Source: DATKMS01 sp035541735
GTDB taxonomy: Bacteria; Desulfobacterota; Binatia; HRBIN30
Direction: 5' to 3'
NCBI GenBank assembly: GCA_035541735.1
Contig: DATKMS010000117.1
Location: forward strand, 1-6,397
DNA: 6,397 nucleotides
In this document: piece after piece, positions 1 through 5,589 of the stretch
How the letters are laid out: the number at the start of each line of letters is the position of its first letter
How positions within the stretch are numbered: the first letter of the stretch is position 1
The notes under the pieces: model-generated
The model's input: the letters and a program-made list of their open reading frames with translations, nothing else
Database searches by the model: none
What the model was told of the DNA's origin: nothing
Made by a program: the position numbers and the translations under genes

Positions 1-1380
1 CAGGAGAATCACCTTGATGTTCACCTCTTCCTCCGCCGCCGTGGCCAACTCCTGGAGGTTCATGAGCAGACTGCCGTCGCCGGTGAAGCACACCACCGTT
101 TTCGCCGGGTGCGCGAGCGCCGCGCCGATGGCGGCCGGCAATCCGAAGCCCATCGTGCCGAGGCCGCCGGAGGTCAGCCATTGCCGCGGCCAGGTGAACG
201 GAAAGGCCTGCGCCACCCACATCTGGTGCTGGCCGACGTCGCTGGTGACGATGGCGTCGCCGTCGAGCAGCGCGGCGCTGTGGCGGATGATCCCGTAGGG
301 CTGCAGCGGATCGCCGTTACCGGGCGTGGCGAGCGGATAGGCCGCGCGCAGCTGTTGGATGCGTCGGATCCAGTCCCGTCGTGGCGTGGCGACAACGTTC
401 GGCTCCAACGCGCGGAGGATGTCGCCGACGTCCGCCTCGATGCCCAGGAACGGTTGCTTGATCTTACCCAACTCGCTGGCATCGATGTCGACGTGGACGA
501 TCTTCGCCTGCGGGCAGAACGCCGCCGCCTTGCCGGTGGCGCGGTCGTCGAAGCGTATGCCGAGGGCGAGCAGCAAGTCGCACTCTTCGAGCAACAGGTT
601 CGTGCAACGCGCTGCGTGCATACCAACCATACCCAGAAATAGTGGATGTGCGGCGGGCATCACCCCGAGACCGAGGAGTGTGGCAGCGACCGGAATCGAC
701 GCCGTTTCCGCAAGCCGCCGCAGCGCAGCGGATGCGTTGGCGACGACGACCCCCGCACCAACCAGGAACAGCGGTCGCTGCGCTTCATTGATCAGTGTCG
801 CGACGCGCGCGACGTCGCTCGCTTGAAATTGCGGTGGCGGATCGGCGTGTCCGGGTTCTGGCAGCACGCCGAACTCGACCGTTTCGTTCTGCACGTCCTT
901 CGGCACGTCCACAACAACCGGTCCGGGACGGCCTGACGCGGCGACGCGGAACGCATCGGGGATGACCTCGAGCAACTCGGCTGCCGAACGCACCAGGTAG
1001 TTGTGCTTGGTGATCGGGACCGTCAGGCCATAGGTATCGATCTCCTGGAAGGCGTCGGTACCGATCATCGCGCGCGGCACCTGGCCGGTGATGGCGACCA
1101 GCGGAATCGAGTCGAGCTTGGCGTCGGCGATCGCGGTCAGCAGGTTGGTGGCCCCGGGGCCCGACGTGCCGAAGCACACCGCCGGGCGGCCGCTGGCGCG
1201 GGCAATGCCCTGGGCGATGAAGCCGGCGCCCTGCTCGTGCCGGGCCAGCACGTGGCGGATGCGGCTGGCGCGCAGCGCATCGTAGAGCGGTAGGTTGGCG
1301 CCGCCGGGAATGCCCGCGACGATATCGATCGATTGGCGCTCGAGGAGCGTGGTCAGCAGTTGTGCGCCGGTTGCCTGCAT
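1..1380 (-). CDS. ilvB: Acetolactate synthase large subunit (3' end outside window)
   Basis: This cytoplasmic ThDP/FAD enzyme condenses two pyruvates to 2-acetolactate, or pyruvate with 2-oxobutyrate to acetohydroxybutyrate, the first common step of Val/Leu/Ile synthesis. The frame is open for 460 codons from ATG 1380 to the edge; the family is about 560-590 residues, so roughly the last 100-130 are missing. Visible landmarks are GIPGGANLPLYDAL (23-36), catalytic Glu49 in RHEQGAGF, the FGTSGPGATNL loop (70-80), AFQEIDTYGLTVPITKHNY, the central-domain motif LALGIRFDDRATG, and the ThDP-diphosphate motif GDGSLLMNLQEL (434-445). The start is set by AAGGAG at 1394-1389, 8 bases upstream. A Val/Ile leader peptide and attenuator precede it, which argues for the biosynthetic enzyme and against catabolic AlsS or another ThDP decarboxylase. 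Partners ilvN and ilvC would be expected beyond the left edge but are not seen. Confidence 0.95.
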   Translation of the reverse strand, partial: MQATGAQLLTTLLERQSIDIVAGIPGGANLPLYDALRASRIRHVLARHEQGAGFIAQGIARASGRPAVCFGTSGPGATNLLTAIADAKLDSIPLVAITGQVPRAMIGTDAFQEIDTYGLTVPITKHNYLVRSAAELLEVIPDAFRVAASGRPGPVVVDVPKDVQNETVEFGVLPEPGHADPPPQFQASDVARVATLINEAQRPLFLVGAGVVVANASAALRRLAETASIPVAATLLGLGVMPAAHPLFLGMVGMHAARCTNLLLEECDLLLALGIRFDDRATGKAAAFCPQAKIVHVDIDASELGKIKQPFLGIEADVGDILRALEPNVVATPRRDWIRRIQQLRAAYPLATPGNGDPLQPYGIIRHSAALLDGDAIVTSDVGQHQMWVAQAFPFTWPRQWLTSGGLGTMGFGLPAAIGAALAHPAKTVVCFTGDGSLLMNLQELATAAEEEVNIKVILL

Positions 1381-1388
1381 GGGAACCT

Positions 1389-1394
1389 CTCCTT
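1389..1394 (-). promoter_or_regulatory. Ribosome binding site of ilvB
   Basis: AAGGAG on the minus strand lies 8 bases before ATG 1380. It fixes the ilvB start and lies downstream of the attenuator terminator, so ilvB translation starts independently of the leader peptide. Confidence 0.8.
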
Positions 1395-1437
1395 TCTCGG
1401 ACGTGGTTCCCTGCGCGGCTCGGGACCGTGAGGCTTC

Positions 1438-1479
1438 AGAAAAACGAAACCCCCGCCGGTCTCGCGCCGGCAGGGGTTT
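1438..1479 (-). terminator. Attenuator terminator of ilvB
   Basis: On the minus-strand RNA, AAACCCCUGCCGG (1479-1467) pairs with CCGGCGGGGGUUU (1459-1447) around a 7-base loop, giving 13 continuous pairs including one U-G wobble (1472 with 1454). It is followed by CGUUUUUCU (1446-1438). On the plus strand the wobble becomes a C-A mismatch, so the element is better formed in the ilvB direction. It lies 23 bases after the leader-peptide stop and 57 bases before the ilvB ATG, the expected place for an attenuator. Confidence 0.87.
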
Positions 1480-1512
1480 GCAAACTCGTTATGTCATCCC
1501 CGCTACGGCGCG
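1463..1512 (-). promoter_or_regulatory. Antiterminator of the ilvB attenuator
   Basis: On the minus-strand RNA, CGCGCCG (1512-1506) can pair perfectly with CGGCGCG (1469-1463). After a 2-base bulge (UA, 1505-1504), GC (1503-1502) pairs with GC (1471-1470). After a 1-base bulge (U1472), GGGG (1501-1498) pairs with CCCC (1476-1473). The 3' side takes bases 1476-1467 of the terminator's own 5' arm, so both structures cannot form together. The 5' side covers the last leader codons and the stop. A ribosome stalled in the Val/Ile run would leave it free and allow read-through; a ribosome reaching the stop would mask it and favour termination. The pairing is visible; the switching is inferred from the classical attenuation model. 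Confidence 0.78.
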
Positions 1513-1586
1513 ACGGCCTCGATCACAGACACGACCACCACGGGCAGAGACAGAGCTGCGGGAAGAGCAGGGTCGAGCGCGCGGGG
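1498..1586 (-). promoter_or_regulatory. Possible 1:2 (pause) pairing in ilvB leader
   Basis: CCCCGC in leader codons 6-7 (1586-1581) is complementary to GCGGGG (1503-1498), the same segment used by the antiterminator. This would be the protector or pause hairpin that releases the terminator when the leader is not translated. The match is only 6 pairs with a long interior, so it is the weakest part of the attenuator model. Confidence 0.4.
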
Positions 1587-1601
1587 TGCGGAGGAGGACA
1601 T
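1503..1601 (-). CDS. ilvB attenuator leader peptide (32 residues)
   Basis: This small reading frame lies between the ilvB promoter region and the ilvB terminator hairpin and is read in the same direction as ilvB. It starts at ATG 1601 and ends with TAG at 1505-1503. The second half reads LPVVVVSVIEAVAP-stop. Overall it has six Val, one Ile and four Leu in 32 residues, with Val at 21-24, 26 and 30 and Ile at 27. A weak AGGGA (1611-1607) stands 5 bases before the ATG. The Val run placed shortly before the stop closely resembles E. coli IvbL, the leader peptide of ilvBN. The peptide itself probably has no function; its translation would sense charged Val/Ile (and perhaps Leu) tRNA. The existence of the frame is directly visible, while translation and sensing are inferred from position, composition and the downstream RNA structures. 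Confidence 0.87.
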   Translation of the reverse strand: MSSSAPRALDPALPAALSLPVVVVSVIEAVAP

Positions 1602-1652
1602 TGGTGTCCCTAGGTACTACACAGCGGGCGTCCGGAACAAGAGCGACGTTCA

Positions 1653-1697
1653 CACGATCGTGGGTTGCAACACTTGATAGCCACGCCGCAGCGGCGT
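1653..1697. promoter_or_regulatory. Cluster of three palindromes in the ilvB/SDR divergent region
   Basis: Three perfect inverted repeats lie within 45 bases: CACGATCGTG (1653-1662), GTTGCAAC (1664-1671), and ACGCCGC-A-GCGGCGT (1683-1697). They sit between the leader-peptide start (1601, minus) and the SDR start (1722, plus), where promoters for both directions must lie. They could be operators for a dimeric regulator, or chance in GC-rich DNA. No convincing -35/-10 pair was found in either direction here. Confidence 0.35.
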
Positions 1698-1721
1698 AGA
1701 CCTCCGGGAAGGGCGCAGCGT

Positions 1722-2534
1722 ATGAGTGAGATCGCGGGCCGACACATTCTGATCACCGGGGGCGCGAGCGGTATCGGCCGCCTGATGGCGAAACGGCTGG
1801 CGGGATTGGGCGGCCGCATCAGCGTCTGGGACATCCACCGTGAAAACCTGGAGAAGGTGATTGCCGAACTGAACGCCGCCGGTCGCGAGCCGGCGCGTGG
1901 GTTCCCTTGCGACGTCGCGCGGCGGGAGAACATCTACCGGGTGGCGGCGGAGACCACGGCAGCGGGCGGAGCGGTCGACATGCTGATCAACAATGCCGGT
2001 GTCGTTACCGGCCAGTCCATTCTCGATCTGCCCGACGAAAAGATCGAAGCCACCTTTGCGATCAACACGCTGAGCCTCTTCTGGACAGCGAAGGCGTTTC
2101 TGCCGCAGATGATCGAGCGCGGCCGCGGTCACATCGTCACCATTTCATCCGCCGCCGCATTGATCGGCGTGCCCAAGCTCAGCGACTACTCGGCGAGCAA
2201 GTGGGCAGCAATGGGGTTCGATGAATCGCTGCGCGCGGAACTGCGCACACTGGCGCCGGCGATACGGACGACGATCGTGTGCCCCTACTACATCGACACC
2301 GGGATGTTCCACGGGGTGAAGTCGCGCTTTCCCTGGCTGCTGCCGATTCTCAGCGAGGACTACGTGGCGGGGCGGATCGTGTCGGCGATCCAGCGCGACA
2401 AGCGCCGCCTGATGCTGCCCGCGCTCGTCTATTCCGTGCCGCTGATGCGCGTCCTTCCCGTGGGCGTGTTTGACTGGCTCGCCACCTTCCTCGGTGTGAA
2501 CGCCTCCATGGACGAGTTCAGAGGCCGACAGTGA
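1722..2534 (+). CDS. SDR-family NAD(P)-dependent oxidoreductase, retinol-dehydrogenase-like (SDR16C-like)
   Basis: This 270-residue classical SDR probably interconverts an alcohol and a ketone or aldehyde using NAD(H). Cofactor motif TGGASGIG is at 12-19. Asp37 ends the second strand (VWDIH), which usually means NAD(H) preference. NNAG is at 90-93, Asn115 is conserved, catalytic Ser143 lies in ISSAAAL, and Tyr156/Lys160 form YSASK. The segments NNAGVVTGQSILDLPDE, FWTAKAFLPQM and CPYYIDTGMF (187-196) resemble the RDH10/HSD17B11/DHRS3-like branch acting on lipophilic alcohols. The C-terminal part (about 234-259) is hydrophobic and might touch membrane, although no clear anchor is seen. ATG 1722 is preferred because the protein then begins just before the first Rossmann strand and GGGAAGGG lies 8 bases upstream. 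A TTG at 1665 would add 19 Arg/Pro-rich residues. It is divergent from ilvB; the substrate is unknown. Confidence 0.92.
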   Translation: MSEIAGRHILITGGASGIGRLMAKRLAGLGGRISVWDIHRENLEKVIAELNAAGREPARGFPCDVARRENIYRVAAETTAAGGAVDMLINNAGVVTGQSILDLPDEKIEATFAINTLSLFWTAKAFLPQMIERGRGHIVTISSAAALIGVPKLSDYSASKWAAMGFDESLRAELRTLAPAIRTTIVCPYYIDTGMFHGVKSRFPWLLPILSEDYVAGRIVSAIQRDKRRLMLPALVYSVPLMRVLPVGVFDWLATFLGVNASMDEFRGRQ

Positions 2535-2662
2535 GATGGGTCGGACCGGATGCTGACCTCTATGACATGAGCGCCGACGGGCGCCGGCGATTGAATCTCG
2601 CACGCTTCGGCTCCGCCGCGAATACCCCAGTCGGGCCGGCAGCAGCATGACCTGAACGCCAG
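2535..2662. other. Convergent intergenic gap, no recognised element
   Basis: These 128 bases separate the 3' ends of the two SDR genes. Apart from a 5-bp stem, GCGCC/GGCGC at 2571-2584, without a T tract on either side, I see no terminator, repeat or small gene. Confidence 0.5.
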
Positions 2663-3472
2663 TCACGAGCCACGATCGTACATCGCGCGTGTCGTGCGGC
2701 TCATCAACTCGACGAGCATGCGGCGCGGCAGCAGACGGTGCAGCACGAAGGCGGCGAGGCGATTGCTCCGACCGGCGATCCGGGTCGGTCCACGCCCGAG
2801 GCCTGCGAGCGCTTCGGCAACCGTTTCATCCGCCTCCATGATCGGGGCGGACAGACCGCGCGTCGGGCGCGGGTTGCTGCCCAGAAACCCGGGGGTGCGA
2901 GTGGCACCGGGGCAGAACGCCAACACATCGACGCCACGCTCGCCCAACTCCGCCCACAAGGCCTCACCGAGCACCAGGTCGAAGGCCTTGGTGGCCGCGT
3001 AGGTACCGACCATCGCATGTCCCTGAAAGCCGGAGAGCGACGACATCAGGATGATGCCGCCGCGCCGGCGCTCGGCCATGCGCGCGCCGTAGTGATGGCT
3101 GAGCAACAACGCTCCGCGGCAGTTCACGTCGAGCATGCGCAGCTTGTCGTCGAGAGCGACGTCGAGGAAGCGGCCGACGACGGAATGCGCGGCGTTGTAC
3201 ACCAGCAAACCGATTTCGAGGTCGCGCGTCGCTGCCTCCAACTGCGCCAGCATGCCGGGAGCCGCGAGGTCGATGACCAGAGCACGCGTCTCGACACGGC
3301 ATTCGGCGGCCAACGCGCCGGCCAGCGATTCGAGCGGTTCAGCCGCCTCGGCGACGAGGACGACGTTCAGCCCGCGCTGCGCCAGTTGACGCGCATACGC
3401 CGCGCCCATGCCGAGCGAGCCGCCCGCGACCAGCGCCCACGGACCGTAGCGAGCACAAAATGAGTCGGCCAT
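2663..3472 (-). CDS. SDR-family NAD(P)-dependent oxidoreductase
   Basis: This is a 269-residue classical SDR of unknown substrate. The nucleotide-binding motif is AGGSLGMG (16-23), with Ala where most members have Thr. The second strand ends LVAEAAEPLE, with Glu42 where relatives that I recall carry Arg. NAAH (93-96) replaces the usual NNAG. Asn117, Ser145 (MSSLSG) and Tyr158/Lys162 (YAATK) complete the catalytic set, followed by FCPGATRTPGF. The tail is basic and partly hydrophobic (VLHRLLPRRMLVELMSRT). ATG 3472 gives the normal length and starts just before the first Rossmann strand. The frame stays open to 3886, but the extra 138 residues are the opposite-frame shadow of the GST gene. The ribosome site is weak (GGGAA, 5 bases before the ATG). 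It follows the GST by 71 bases on the same strand with no hairpin between them, so co-transcription is likely. Confidence 0.92.
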   Translation of the reverse strand: MADSFCARYGPWALVAGGSLGMGAAYARQLAQRGLNVVLVAEAAEPLESLAGALAAECRVETRALVIDLAAPGMLAQLEAATRDLEIGLLVYNAAHSVVGRFLDVALDDKLRMLDVNCRGALLLSHHYGARMAERRRGGIILMSSLSGFQGHAMVGTYAATKAFDLVLGEALWAELGERGVDVLAFCPGATRTPGFLGSNPRPTRGLSAPIMEADETVAEALAGLGRGPTRIAGRSNRLAAFVLHRLLPRRMLVELMSRTTRAMYDRGS

Positions 3473-3543
3473 TGTCGTTCCCGCGCCGCTGGGTAGCACG
3501 GCGAGGCATAGGGGGAAAGGCAAGGTGGAAGACGCCTGCCCGA

Positions 3544-4176
3544 TCAAACCGCCGGAACGGCCATGCCGCGTTGGACCGCCGGCCGAGCGCCCAGCGTGTC
3601 GAGCCAACGCTTGACGTGGCCGAACTCGGCGACCTTCTCGGGCATCATCGACTGGAACGGTCCCCAGGCCGCGACGATCCATGGGTAGGTGGCGATGTCG
3701 GCAATCGAGTACTCGCCGCCCAAGTACTCCTTGCCGCTGAGGCCGACGTTGAGCACGCCGACAATGCGCAGCGACTCGTTGACGAAGCGCTGAATGGCGT
3801 ACGGGATCTTCTCCGGCGCTTGATTGATGAAGTGGCCGGCTTGACCGATGATCGGGCCGACGTGACTCATCTGATACATGAGCCACTGCATCACCTGACT
3901 ACGCGCCCGCCGGTTCTCCGGCAGGAAGCGTCCCGTCTCCTCGGCGAGGTAGAAGAGGATCGCGCCCGACTCGAAGATCGCCAGCGGTCCACCGGCGGCG
4001 TCGGGATCGACGATGGCCGGGATCTTCTGGTTCGGATTGATCGCAGTGAACTCGGCGCCGAACTGTTCCTCCTTGCCGAGGTTCACTGGAAGCACCCGGT
4101 ACGGCATCCCAACCTCTTCGAGCATGATGGAGATCTTGCGCCCATTGGGCGTCGTCCACGTGTAGAGATCGATCAT
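3544..4176 (-). CDS. yfcG: Nu-class glutathione S-transferase / disulfide oxidoreductase, YfcG-like
   Basis: This 210-residue cytosolic protein has a thioredoxin-like N-terminal domain (1-86) and a helical C-terminal domain. YfcG/YghU-type proteins bind two glutathiones and show glutathione-dependent disulfide reductase and peroxidase activity. The start MIDLYTWTTPNGRK matches YfcG's MIDLYFAPTPNG, including Thr9 and Asn11. Further shared blocks are INPNQKIPAIVD with cis-Pro53, the glutathione-binding Glu69-Ser70 pair in FESGAILFYLAE, and LGGEYSIADIA containing the N-capping box (Ser157-Asp160). The protein contains no cysteine, consistent with nu-class chemistry relying on bound glutathione. 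ATG 4176 is chosen because GAGGTG lies 4 bases upstream and the protein then begins as YfcG does; an upstream ATG at 4221 would add 15 unlike residues. It is the first gene of a pair with the SDR downstream. The symbol reflects family likeness, not proven orthology. Confidence 0.94.
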   Translation of the reverse strand: MIDLYTWTTPNGRKISIMLEEVGMPYRVLPVNLGKEEQFGAEFTAINPNQKIPAIVDPDAAGGPLAIFESGAILFYLAEETGRFLPENRRARSQVMQWLMYQMSHVGPIIGQAGHFINQAPEKIPYAIQRFVNESLRIVGVLNVGLSGKEYLGGEYSIADIATYPWIVAAWGPFQSMMPEKVAEFGHVKRWLDTLGARPAVQRGMAVPAV

Positions 4177-4258
4177 GATCCACCTCGCGTGCGGAGATGG
4201 ATCAGCTGTACTCCAGTGCATCCCTCATGCAACCGGACATGCAGTCAACGCCCCGGGC

Positions 4259-4288
4259 TTGACCCCCGCTCCCAACGCGCCGTATAGC
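4259..4288 (+). promoter_or_regulatory. Probable sigma-70-type promoter of the amidohydrolase gene
   Basis: TTGACC (4259-4264, five of six consensus bases) and TATAGC (4283-4288, four of six) are separated by 18 bases. Transcription would start near 4295, just ahead of the GGAGGG ribosome site. On the opposite strand, towards the GST, a TTGACT is present but has no good -10 partner. Confidence 0.55.
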
Positions 4289-4301
4289 CTCAGGCAGACA
4301 C

Positions 4302-4307
4302 GGAGGG
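4302..4307 (+). promoter_or_regulatory. Ribosome binding site deciding the amidohydrolase start
   Basis: GGAGGG lies 5 bases before ATG 4313. It selects this start over the in-frame ATG at 4175, which lies within the start of the opposing GST gene and has no such site. Confidence 0.8.
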
Positions 4308-4312
4308 CATCG

Positions 4313-5473
4313 ATGGCCATCATCGACTCCGATCAGCATCTCTACGAATCGCGGACGCTGTGGCGGGAGCACATCGATCCGGCCCTGCGCGACGAGGCGC
4401 TGCACATCGACGACGACGCGACCGGCACGCCGCGGCTGCGCTGGCGGGACCAGCAGATCGGCATTGCCGAGGTGCAGGTGCCCGGTCAGAGCGCGGCGGT
4501 CGGTGAACGACACCGCCGTGCCCGGGCTGGCCTGCCGCCCCCGGAGCCGTACGACGAGCGGCTACCGCGCGACTACTGGGAGCCGAGCGCTCGTCTCGCC
4601 AAGCTGAACGAGCTTGGTGTCGATGAAGCGGTGCTCTTCCCAAACTACGGCCTGCTCTGGGAGCGCACGCTGCACCGCTCGTTGCCTGCGTTGCTCGCCA
4701 ACATGGCGGCGTGGAACCGCTGGTGCGTGGCCGTGGCGCAGGAGGGTGGCGGCCGGCTGCATCCGGTTGCGCACCTCAGCCTGCGTGATCCGGCGTGGTT
4801 GGAGAAGCAGTTGCGAGAACTCGGTCGCGGCGGCGTGCGGCTGGCAATGATTGCACCTGCCCTGGTCGACGGCCGGCCGCTGTCGCACCGCGATCACGAC
4901 CGGATGTGGGCGGCGTTCTGCGACGCCGGCATCTCGCCCGTCTTCCACGTCGCCGAGCAACCGCGCCCGTTCGCGGACGCGTGGTACACCGACGACCACG
5001 ACGCCTTCGTGCCAGTGGTGGAGACCGTGTTCCTCTATGTGCCGGCGGCGCTGGCGTGTACGGACCTCATTCTGAACGGCACGCTGGAGCGCTTTCCGGA
5101 CCTGCGCATCGGCATCGTGGAGCTGTCGGCGATCTGGGTGCCGCTGTATCTGATGATGCTCGACGGGGCCTCCGCCTTCACCCGGCAGATCAACGGCGGC
5201 AGCCCGCTGCCGGCGTTGCCGCTGCAGCCGAGCGATTACTTTCGCCGTCAGGTGCGTGTCTCATCCTTCGCGTACGAGGCACCGGGCAACATCGTGCAGC
5301 AGCTCGGCGGGACGGATCTGTTGATGTGCTGCAGCGACTACCCACATTCCGAGGGCACCGAAACGCCGATCGTCGACTACGCCGCCAGCGGCCTCGATGC
5401 CCACGCGGGCGCCGCTCCGGGCCTCTTCAGCGACAACATCGCCTTCCTCCTGCGAAGATCGGCCCCACCCTGA
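4313..5473 (+). CDS. Amidohydrolase-2 family metal-dependent hydrolase
   Basis: This 386-residue protein of the amidohydrolase superfamily (amidohydrolase 2, TIM barrel) begins MAIIDSDQHLYE. The first metal motif is Asp7-x-His9 rather than the more usual His-x-His. Other likely metal or catalytic residues are His212 in VFHVAEQ, Glu270 in IGIVEL, and Asp342/His345 in CCSDYPHSEGTE, the C-terminal motif typical of the family. The stretch ERFPDLRIGIVE (259-270) is also characteristic. Members include decarboxylases of the ACMSD/resorcylate type and C-N or C-O hydrolases. The substrate cannot be assigned, but a carboxylate or cyclic compound from aromatic or xenobiotic breakdown is plausible. ATG 4313 is supported by GGAGGG 5 bases upstream and a promoter before it. 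The gene is divergent from the GST-SDR pair, 136 bases away, and is followed immediately by a hairpin. Confidence 0.92.
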   Translation: MAIIDSDQHLYESRTLWREHIDPALRDEALHIDDDATGTPRLRWRDQQIGIAEVQVPGQSAAVGERHRRARAGLPPPEPYDERLPRDYWEPSARLAKLNELGVDEAVLFPNYGLLWERTLHRSLPALLANMAAWNRWCVAVAQEGGGRLHPVAHLSLRDPAWLEKQLRELGRGGVRLAMIAPALVDGRPLSHRDHDRMWAAFCDAGISPVFHVAEQPRPFADAWYTDDHDAFVPVVETVFLYVPAALACTDLILNGTLERFPDLRIGIVELSAIWVPLYLMMLDGASAFTRQINGGSPLPALPLQPSDYFRRQVRVSSFAYEAPGNIVQQLGGTDLLMCCSDYPHSEGTETPIVDYAASGLDAHAGAAPGLFSDNIAFLLRRSAPP

Positions 5474-5510
5474 CCCTCCCCCGTGGCCGGAAGTGGCCAC
5501 AGGGGAAGGG
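5474..5510. repeat. Long imperfect hairpin after the amidohydrolase stop (terminator or REP-like palindrome)
   Basis: Starting at the base after the TGA stop, CCCTCCCC, C, GTGGCC, loop GGAAGT, GGCCAC, A, GGGGAAGGG folds into a stem of 14 pairs. It has one C-A mismatch (5482/5501) and one bulged A. No T run follows on the plus strand and no A run precedes it for the minus strand, so intrinsic termination is uncertain. A ccctcccc...ggggaaggg palindrome directly after a gene is typical of dispersed intergenic repeats; only one copy occurs in this window. It may protect mRNA ends or stop transcripts from both converging genes. Confidence 0.6.
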
Positions 5511-5589
5511 ACCCGTACGCAGGCGGCGCGGAATGTTCATGTCTTCGGCGGCTCATGAGCACTGTTGGGCGAGCAGTAGGACCTGCGGT

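Noticed and set aside
109..1293. Several plus-strand frames opposite ilvB
   Set aside because: Low-complexity Arg/Ala-rich translations caused by GC-rich codon bias; the minus strand encodes a continuous, well-conserved enzyme.
1476..1485. Palindrome GTTTGCAAAC at the edge of the ilvB terminator
   Set aside because: Its arms have no loop for RNA folding and it overlaps bases already used by the terminator; no separate role is supportable.
1665..1721. TTG start adding 19 residues to the plus-strand SDR
   Set aside because: The extension is Arg/Pro-rich and unlike the family, and it overlaps the palindrome cluster; ATG 1722 has a purine-rich site at suitable distance.
1602..1721. Promoter for the ilvB leader or for the SDR
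   Set aside because: TTGCAA and TTCACA resemble -35 boxes, but no acceptable -10 lies at 16-19 bases in the matching direction.
2571..2584. Hairpin GCGCC/GGCGC between the convergent SDR genes
   Set aside because: Only five pairs and no T run on either side; common by chance in such GC-rich DNA.
2663..3886. 407-codon version of the minus-strand SDR
   Set aside because: The extra 138 N-terminal residues are Arg/His-rich and lie antisense-frame within the GST gene; the SDR fold starts right after ATG 3472.
5551..5560. Palindrome GCTCATGAGC in the convergent gap
   Set aside because: A lone 10-base palindrome 30 bases beyond the stop of the EF-hand gene with no T run or promoter context.
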